Assembly (NCBI RefSeq): GCF_011602485.2
Contig: NZ_CP050022.2
Span: forward strand, 1,116,001-1,180,000
DNA: 64,000 nucleotides
From: Bradyrhizobium sp. 1(2017)
GTDB lineage: Bacteria > Pseudomonadota > Alphaproteobacteria > Rhizobiales > Xanthobacteraceae
Direction: 5' to 3'
Part shown: positions 59,468 through 64,000 of the stretch, piece after piece
Layout of the letters: every line of letters starts with the position of its first letter
Position numbering within the stretch: position 1 is the stretch's first letter
Notes under the pieces: model-generated
What the model was told of the DNA's origin: nothing
Databases searched by the model: none
Seen by the model: the letters and a program-made list of their open reading frames with translations, nothing else
Made by a program: the position numbers and the translations under genes

Positions 59468-60412
59468 ATGACACAACCTGTCACCCCTGCCACCTTTCTA
59501 AGCCTTCCTGCGGGCGCGCCCGACATGGTCTCAAGCGCGGATGTCGTGATCTTTGGTGCGCCGGACGCGACGCCGCATGTTCCGGGCGCCACCAGCCATG
59601 CCGCACGGGCTCCTTCGGCTCTACGGGAAAGTACCCAGCAAATTGCGCGTGATCCCTTGCGGTGGGATTTCGATCAGGACGGCCCGTTGATCCCCGAAGG
59701 ATTGCGGGCGGTTGATCTTGGCGACCTTCCAACCGATCCGGCAACACCGCAGGAGAACCGCTCGCTGATCACATCCACAACCGTGAGCATTCTGAAGGCG
59801 GGCGTCGTGCCTCTGCTGCTCGGCGGGGATGACTCGGTTCCCATTCCATTCTTCGCGGGGTTCGAGCGGTTTGGCCCCGTCACCATCCTGCAAATCGATG
59901 CGCATCTCGACTGGCGTGACGAGCGGGATGGCCTCAAGCATACATTCTCCAGCACCATGCGCCGCGCCAGCGAAATGCCATGGGTGGAGCGGATCATTCA
60001 GGTTGGACAGCGCGGCATCGGTGGTTCGCGGGAACGGGATCTTGCCGACGCCCAAGCTTGGGGCGTGACACTGTTCAGTGCGGCGACCGTGCGCCGACAT
60101 GGCGTGCAGCCAGTCATCGACCTCATCCCGCCGGGCAGCCAATGCGTCGTTACGCTCGATTGCGACGGCCTCGACCCGACTGTTATTCCCGCGGTGCTGG
60201 TCCCACAGCCGGGCGGTCTCGGCTATCTCGATATCGTCGAGCTGTTGCATGGCGTTACGCAACGGGCGCGGATCGTTGGTTTTGATCTCGTGGAATTGGT
60301 GCCGGATGCGGATGTACGAGGCTTAGGCGTGCTCGCCGCCTCGCGCATTCTCTGCGTTGCCCTCGGATGCGTGGCGCGACAGCGATCCGCTATGAGGCTA
60401 GCGGATCAATGA
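59468..60412 (+). CDS. Ureohydrolase (agmatinase/guanidino-acid hydrolase type)
   Basis: The protein has 314 residues. Metal motifs: LLLGGDDSVPIPFF (Asp in place of the usual His of GGDHS), ILQIDAHLDWRDE (DAHxD) and VVTLDCDGLDPTVIPA (DxDxxDP). The N-terminal FGAPDATPHVPGATSHAARA resembles the agmatinase substrate loop. Enzymes of this type hydrolyse guanidino compounds with manganese (or nickel). The frame starts 17 bases after the broken small gene. It is unlike the ureohydrolase at 15.2 kb in sequence. Confidence 0.9.
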   Translation: MTQPVTPATFLSLPAGAPDMVSSADVVIFGAPDATPHVPGATSHAARAPSALRESTQQIARDPLRWDFDQDGPLIPEGLRAVDLGDLPTDPATPQENRSLITSTTVSILKAGVVPLLLGGDDSVPIPFFAGFERFGPVTILQIDAHLDWRDERDGLKHTFSSTMRRASEMPWVERIIQVGQRGIGGSRERDLADAQAWGVTLFSAATVRRHGVQPVIDLIPPGSQCVVTLDCDGLDPTVIPAVLVPQPGGLGYLDIVELLHGVTQRARIVGFDLVELVPDADVRGLGVLAASRILCVALGCVARQRSAMRLADQ

Positions 60413-60429
60413 CAGCACGAGAGACCTGA

Positions 60430-61215
60430 TCAGGATTTTGCGGTGCCGGGCTCCGCCTGTTTGCGATGCTGCTTGGCGAGTGTTTCGGCCGGCGTCACAT
60501 TGGCAACCGCCGACTGGATCTTGTTCTTGAGGCCGGTCACGACATCGCCTTCGCCATTCATCATCGCCTCGAAACCCTTGCGGGCGACCATCGCCGCATC
60601 GTCCTTGTCCTCAGAGCCCACTTTGGTGTCGAGCATATCTGCGCGTGCGAAGAACTCGGTCTCGGTGGCGCCCGGCATCAGGCAGGTGACCGTCACTTTC
60701 GTGTCGCGCAGTTCCTCGCGCAGCGCAAAAGAGAGGGAGTTCAGGTACGACTTCGAGGCGTTGTAGACGGCCTGGAAGCTCCCCGGGGTGAAGCCCGCGA
60801 TCGAACCGGTAATAAGGATCTGTCCCTCATTGCGCCGGCGCATGTCCTGGCCAACCCGATGGAGCAGGTAGGTCGTCCCCATGACGTTGGTGTCGATCAC
60901 CTGACGGACACGCGCCCACTCCTGATCCAGGAAAGCATGGCCCAGGCCGCGGCCGGCATTGGCCATCAGCACGTCGACCTTGCGACCTTGTGCAACCTCG
61001 TAGAGCTCGTCGACGCCTTCAATGGTAGCTAGATCGGCTTGCAACGCCACAACGGCGATGCTGTTGACTTCTTTGCGCAGCGCCTCCGCGGCCGCCTCGA
61101 TCTCGGGTTCATCCGCGGCGACGAGAAGGTCATATCCTTTGGAGGCGCAGAGCCGGGCAAGCTCAAAGCCGATGCCGGTCGAGGCACCCGTCACAATTGC
61201 AAACTGTCCGGCCAT
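60430..61215 (-). CDS. Short-chain dehydrogenase/reductase
   Basis: The protein has 261 residues. Cofactor motif IVTGASTGIGFELARLC (TGxxxGIG), NAG in VDVLMANAGRGLGH (NAGR), catalytic Ser in ILITGSIAGF and YxxxK in AVYNASKSYLNSLSFALREE. Acidic DEPEIEA after the second strand argues for NAD rather than NADP; this is inference. The C-terminal extension ends AKQHRKQAEPGTAKS. An EcfG-like promoter with CATT as -10 is upstream, and the gene is divergent from the zinc alcohol dehydrogenase. Confidence 0.92.
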   Translation of the reverse strand: MAGQFAIVTGASTGIGFELARLCASKGYDLLVAADEPEIEAAAEALRKEVNSIAVVALQADLATIEGVDELYEVAQGRKVDVLMANAGRGLGHAFLDQEWARVRQVIDTNVMGTTYLLHRVGQDMRRRNEGQILITGSIAGFTPGSFQAVYNASKSYLNSLSFALREELRDTKVTVTCLMPGATETEFFARADMLDTKVGSEDKDDAAMVARKGFEAMMNGEGDVVTGLKNKIQSAVANVTPAETLAKQHRKQAEPGTAKS

Positions 61216-61257
61216 GGGCGCATTCCCTCTCGGTTTTTTTTACGTGGCTCTGAGCCT

Positions 61258-61282
61258 AATGGGGCACAGGCGAGAGCGTTCC
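61258..61282 (-). promoter_or_regulatory. EcfG-like promoter, CATT variant
   Basis: Minus strand GGAAC (61282-61278) with CATT (61261-61258), 16-base spacer, 43 bases ahead of the SDR start. The GGAAC is one arm of the inverted repeat GTTCCTAA-gcgg-TTAGGAAC at 61278-61297; the other arm faces the alcohol dehydrogenase but has only a GCTT/CTTG at the -10 distance. Confidence 0.55.
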
Positions 61283-61347
61283 TAAGCGGTTAGGAACCAG
61301 CCGCAAGATTGATGCTTGGTCTGGTCGCGCAACCTTTGGAGCGGAGC

Positions 61348-62523
61348 ATGAAAGCCCTCACCTGGCACGGCAAGAGCGACATCCGCTGTGAATCCGTTCC
61401 CGATCCCAAGATCCAGGACGGACGTGACGCGATCATCAAGGTGACGGCCTGTGCGATCTGCGGCTCGGACCTTCATCTGTTCGACGGCATCATGCCCACC
61501 ATGGAAAAAGGCGATGTGCTCGGCCACGAGACAATGGGCGAGGTTGTCGAGGTCGGCAAGGACAATAGCAAGCTCAAGGTCGGCGACCGCGTGGTGGTGC
61601 CCTTCACCATTGCCTGTGGCGAATGCTTTTTCTGCAAGAACGGCTTCTACTCCGGTTGCGAGCGCTCCAACCCCAACGCCAAAGAGGCTGAGAAAATGTG
61701 GGGGCATTCGCCCGCTGGCCTGTTCGGCTATTCGCACATGTTGGGCGGCTTTGCCGGCGGCCAGGCCGAGTATATGCGCGTACCGTACGCGGATGTCGGG
61801 CCTTATAAGGTCCCGGAGGGGCTCACGGACGAACAGGTCTTGTTTCTCTCGGATATTTTCCCGACCGGCTATATGGCCGCGGAATTTTGCAACCTCAAAG
61901 GCGGCGAGACAGTCGCCGTCTGGGGCGGCGGACCAGTCGGCCAGTTTGCCATCAAGAGCGCATTTCTGCTGGGCGCCGAACGGGTGATCGCCATCGACAC
62001 GGTGCCCGAGCGATTGACCCTCGCCATGCAATCGGGCGCCATCACGCTCGATTTTATGAAAGAGGATGTCTACGAGCGCATCCAGCAACTCACGCAAGGG
62101 CGCGGCGCCGATGCCTGCATCGATGCGGTCGGCACCGAGCCTGACACCATGGCAAGCAAGGATTCTGTGATCGATCGCATCAAGGTCGCGACCTTCATGG
62201 GAACCGATCGCCCGCATGTTTTGCGGCAGGCCATCCAATGCTGCCGCAACTTCGGTACTGTCTCGATTGTCGGCGTCTATGGCGGCGTGCTCGACAACAT
62301 CCCGATGGGCAGTGCCATCAATCGCGGACTAACCTTCCGCATGGCCCAGACCCCTGTTCAGCATTACCTGCCCAAGCTTTTGCAACGCATCGAAAAGGGC
62401 GAGATCGATCCAAGCTTCGTTATCACCCATCGAGCGACGCTTGAGGAAGGGCCCGATCTCTACAAGACGTTCCGCGCCAAACAGGATGGCTGCATCAAGG
62501 TCGTGATGAAGCCGTTCGGCTGA
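61348..62523 (+). CDS. Zinc-dependent alcohol dehydrogenase (formaldehyde-dehydrogenase-like)
   Basis: The protein has 391 residues from ATG 61348, with GGAGCGGAGC ahead. Catalytic zinc site: [11 protein letters not shown] (Cys) and [16 protein letters not shown] (His-Glu). Structural zinc: [20 protein letters not shown], four Cys. NAD-binding [37 protein letters not shown] and [17 protein letters not shown] match the glutathione-independent formaldehyde dehydrogenase branch. It probably oxidises short aldehydes or alcohols. The downstream DUF305 gene starts within the stop codon (TGATG), so both are co-translated. Confidence 0.93.
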   Translation: MKALTWHGKSDIRCESVPDPKIQDGRDAIIKVTACAICGSDLHLFDGIMPTMEKGDVLGHETMGEVVEVGKDNSKLKVGDRVVVPFTIACGECFFCKNGFYSGCERSNPNAKEAEKMWGHSPAGLFGYSHMLGGFAGGQAEYMRVPYADVGPYKVPEGLTDEQVLFLSDIFPTGYMAAEFCNLKGGETVAVWGGGPVGQFAIKSAFLLGAERVIAIDTVPERLTLAMQSGAITLDFMKEDVYERIQQLTQGRGADACIDAVGTEPDTMASKDSVIDRIKVATFMGTDRPHVLRQAIQCCRNFGTVSIVGVYGGVLDNIPMGSAINRGLTFRMAQTPVQHYLPKLLQRIEKGEIDPSFVITHRATLEEGPDLYKTFRAKQDGCIKVVMKPFG

Positions 62524-63641
62524 TGGGAGAGGGCGCCGCGAAAGAGTCGAAGTCGAATTGGCTGGCGGCCGCTCAACTCGGGCTTGTCAGCAGCACGTTT
62601 TCGACGCTCATCAGCCAGCTTGCGGCGTCACAGTTGGGACGGGACGCGGCGGTCGACTGGATGACGGTCGCTGCCATTCCAGGTCGCGACGCCATGCTGA
62701 GCGCGTCGCCTTCGGTTCACGCGATTGCCCTTGGCATCGCCTTTCATCAATGGGCGGACTTTTCCTGGGCGCTGGTCTTCTTCGGTCTGTTTGGGCGCTG
62801 GACGAGCCGTCTTGTGCCCGGCACTCTCTTTTGGCTGGCGATACCCTGGGCCGCGGTTACTTCGGCGACCGAGTGGTTTGGACTGGTGCCGCTGTTTCCG
62901 TTCTTCCAGCCGATCTTCACTTTGCAGCAACCCTACTGGATCGGCTTTCTCGTTCATCTCTCGTCCGCTTTGATCTATCCCCTGTTCGCCTGGCTGCGTT
63001 GGCCGCTGGGGCGCGCGCCGCCAACATCCGCGGTGCGCTTTGCCAAACGGTGGGCAGCGGGAGCACTTCTCGTGCTTGCAACGTTCGGCCTTGTTTCCGT
63101 GATTGATGGGTTGGGTTGGCCGCTGCCAATCCTCAGCCGCGATGTTGCCGGTGATCAGCGCTATATCCGCCATATGGTCACGCATCATGAGCAAGGAATT
63201 GAGCTTGCTAAGCTCGGCCAGCAGCGTGCGCAGGACCCGCACCTGCGCGCGCTCGCGGCCTTGATGATCGCCAGCCAGCAGGGCGAGAACCGCATCTTCG
63301 ATCGTTGGTGGCGCGGGTGGTTCAGCGAGCCGATGGCGCTCTGCTCGAGCGAGGAGCGGGTGGCCATGCCTGGCTATCTGACGTCGGCACAAATGGCGGA
63401 TGCGCGCAACGCGGCCGATGGTGAGTTTGATGCGATGTTTATCCGTCTGATGAGCCTGCATCATGCCGGCGCCGTCCAGATGGCGGATAACCAATGGCAT
63501 TCGTCCGGCGATCCCCGCCTGCGTCTGATGGCGCATGCCATACGACATGAGCAGCAAGGCGAGATTGCTTTGATGAACAACGTCACGGGCATCGAAGCCG
63601 TGCGGCAGGCGACGCGCAACATGCTGGCCAACAATCTCTGA
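62523..63641 (+). CDS. Membrane protein with C-terminal DUF305 domain
   Basis: The protein has 372 residues. The N-terminal half holds four to five hydrophobic segments (for example ALVFFGLFGRWTSRLVPGTL, FWLAIPWAAVTSATEW). The C-terminal half is DUF305, a four-helix domain with two His-pair motifs RYIRHMVTHHEQGIELAKLG and FIRLMSLHHAGAVQMAD, likely metal ligands, in the periplasm. DUF305 proteins are often linked to copper or iron handling. The fusion to a multi-pass membrane part is unusual. It is co-translated with the alcohol dehydrogenase. Confidence 0.87.
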   Translation: MGEGAAKESKSNWLAAAQLGLVSSTFSTLISQLAASQLGRDAAVDWMTVAAIPGRDAMLSASPSVHAIALGIAFHQWADFSWALVFFGLFGRWTSRLVPGTLFWLAIPWAAVTSATEWFGLVPLFPFFQPIFTLQQPYWIGFLVHLSSALIYPLFAWLRWPLGRAPPTSAVRFAKRWAAGALLVLATFGLVSVIDGLGWPLPILSRDVAGDQRYIRHMVTHHEQGIELAKLGQQRAQDPHLRALAALMIASQQGENRIFDRWWRGWFSEPMALCSSEERVAMPGYLTSAQMADARNAADGEFDAMFIRLMSLHHAGAVQMADNQWHSSGDPRLRLMAHAIRHEQQGEIALMNNVTGIEAVRQATRNMLANNL

Positions 63642-63662
63642 CCAACCTTAATCTTTCTCTCA

Positions 63663-63687
63663 GGAACGAGCTTCTGATCTCGCCATT
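63663..63687 (+). promoter_or_regulatory. EcfG-like promoter, CATT variant
   Basis: GGAAC 63663-63667, 16 bases, CATT 63684-63687; the KGG-protein start codon is 39 bases downstream. One mismatch from the -10 consensus. Confidence 0.6.
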
Positions 63688-63725
63688 AGCCTTCATGGGC
63701 CGGGCAACAAACAAGGAGAAGATTG

Positions 63726-63953
63726 ATGGCAGACGAACAACGTGGTGGCTCCGGAAATTTCGCCAACGATCCGCAGCGCGCGTCTGAGGCCGGCAAGAAG
63801 GGTGGCGAGCAAAGCCACGGCCAGCAGGGACAGCAGACCCAGGGCGGAAGCAAGCCCGGCCAGCAGGGCGGGAGCTCGACGGACAATCCGGGCAATTTCG
63901 CCAACGATCGCGAGAAGGCCAGCGAAGCCGGACGTAAAGGCGGCCAGTCCTAA
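63726..63953 (+). CDS. KGG-motif stress-induced protein
   Basis: The protein has 75 residues from ATG 63726 with AGGAG ahead. Two copies of the stress motif, GNFANDPQRASEAGKKGG and GNFANDREKASEAGRKGG, flank a Gln/Gly/Ser-rich linker. It is highly hydrophilic and probably disordered, like the GsiB/YciG family of desiccation- and stress-induced proteins. It is separate from the alcohol dehydrogenase operon, with its own EcfG-like promoter. Confidence 0.9.
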   Translation: MADEQRGGSGNFANDPQRASEAGKKGGEQSHGQQGQQTQGGSKPGQQGGSSTDNPGNFANDREKASEAGRKGGQS

Positions 63954-63973
63954 GGCTTCACTGACCCAGCAAG

Positions 63974-64000
63974 GCCAGGACGTCGATGAGATGTCCTGGC
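63974..64000 (+). terminator. Likely terminator hairpin at window edge
   Basis: GCCAGGAC and GTCCTGGC form an eight-pair stem around an eleven-base loop, 20 bases after the KGG stop codon. The following T-run, if any, is outside the window. Confidence 0.5.

Overview
The window is a GC-rich alphaproteobacterial chromosome segment, most likely Bradyrhizobium or a close relative. The grounds are a ROSE-type thermosensor leader in front of an hsp20 gene, many promoters of the EcfG general-stress sigma type (GGAAC-N16/17-CGTT), a dispersed repeat I recognise from Bradyrhizobium genomes, and the mix of small hypothetical proteins. No rRNA gene, complete tRNA gene, CRISPR array or intact transposase or integrase was seen.

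Layout. 1-16 kb is ordinary chromosome: an AraC regulator with a divergent DMT exporter, an acyl-CoA ligase with a divergent nitronate monooxygenase, small envelope proteins, a LuxR/NarL-type two-component pair, a 923-residue DUF2235 protein with C-terminal membrane segments, an alpha/beta hydrolase, and a stress-promoter-driven VOC/ureohydrolase pair. 16.1-16.7 kb is a dispersed repeat. 17-43.7 kb is accessory in character. It holds the 3' end of a tRNA-Ser, two pairs of imperfect direct repeats (17.19/40.37 kb and 17.67/33.80 kb) and many decaying genes: a triply frameshifted NAD(P)-binding protein, a frameshifted NTF2-like protein, a decapitated nitroreductase, tails of a D-amino-acid oxidase and an alanine dehydrogenase, an FAD dehydrogenase broken by an in-frame stop, and tails of a DUF892 protein, a histidine kinase and an AraC regulator. 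Intact genes here include NmrA/LysR, MOSC/TspO, a PAS-PAS hybrid kinase with two receiver domains, Hsp20 under ROSE, orphan response regulators, an HWE/HisKA_2 kinase, and an IclR-controlled cluster (enoyl-CoA hydratase, ADP-forming acyl-CoA ligase, SLC13-type transporter) that looks like a carboxylic-acid catabolic unit.

43.7-64 kb is a dense stress island. It carries DUF2934, an Nramp-like transporter with two small membrane proteins, PAP2 phosphatase, a cysteine hydrolase, an OprB-like porin, a Lys/Arg-rich DUF6496 protein, pyrophosphatase, DUF892, an FAD-Rieske oxidoreductase with a second FAD enzyme, a PAS/GAF/HWE kinase with its response regulator, a manganese catalase fused to a DUF892 domain, a ureohydrolase, an SDR, a zinc alcohol dehydrogenase, a DUF305 membrane protein and a KGG-motif stress protein. 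Six perfect EcfG-type promoters lie here, plus two CATT variants. Three more perfect ones are at 5.97, 14.72 and 22.93 kb, and all sit 20-105 bases ahead of a start codon.

The most interesting reading is that 43.7-64 kb acts as one general-stress regulon block centred on peroxide, metal and aldehyde handling. It has its own HWE kinase and receiver, and the catalase-DUF892 fusion is its signature enzyme.
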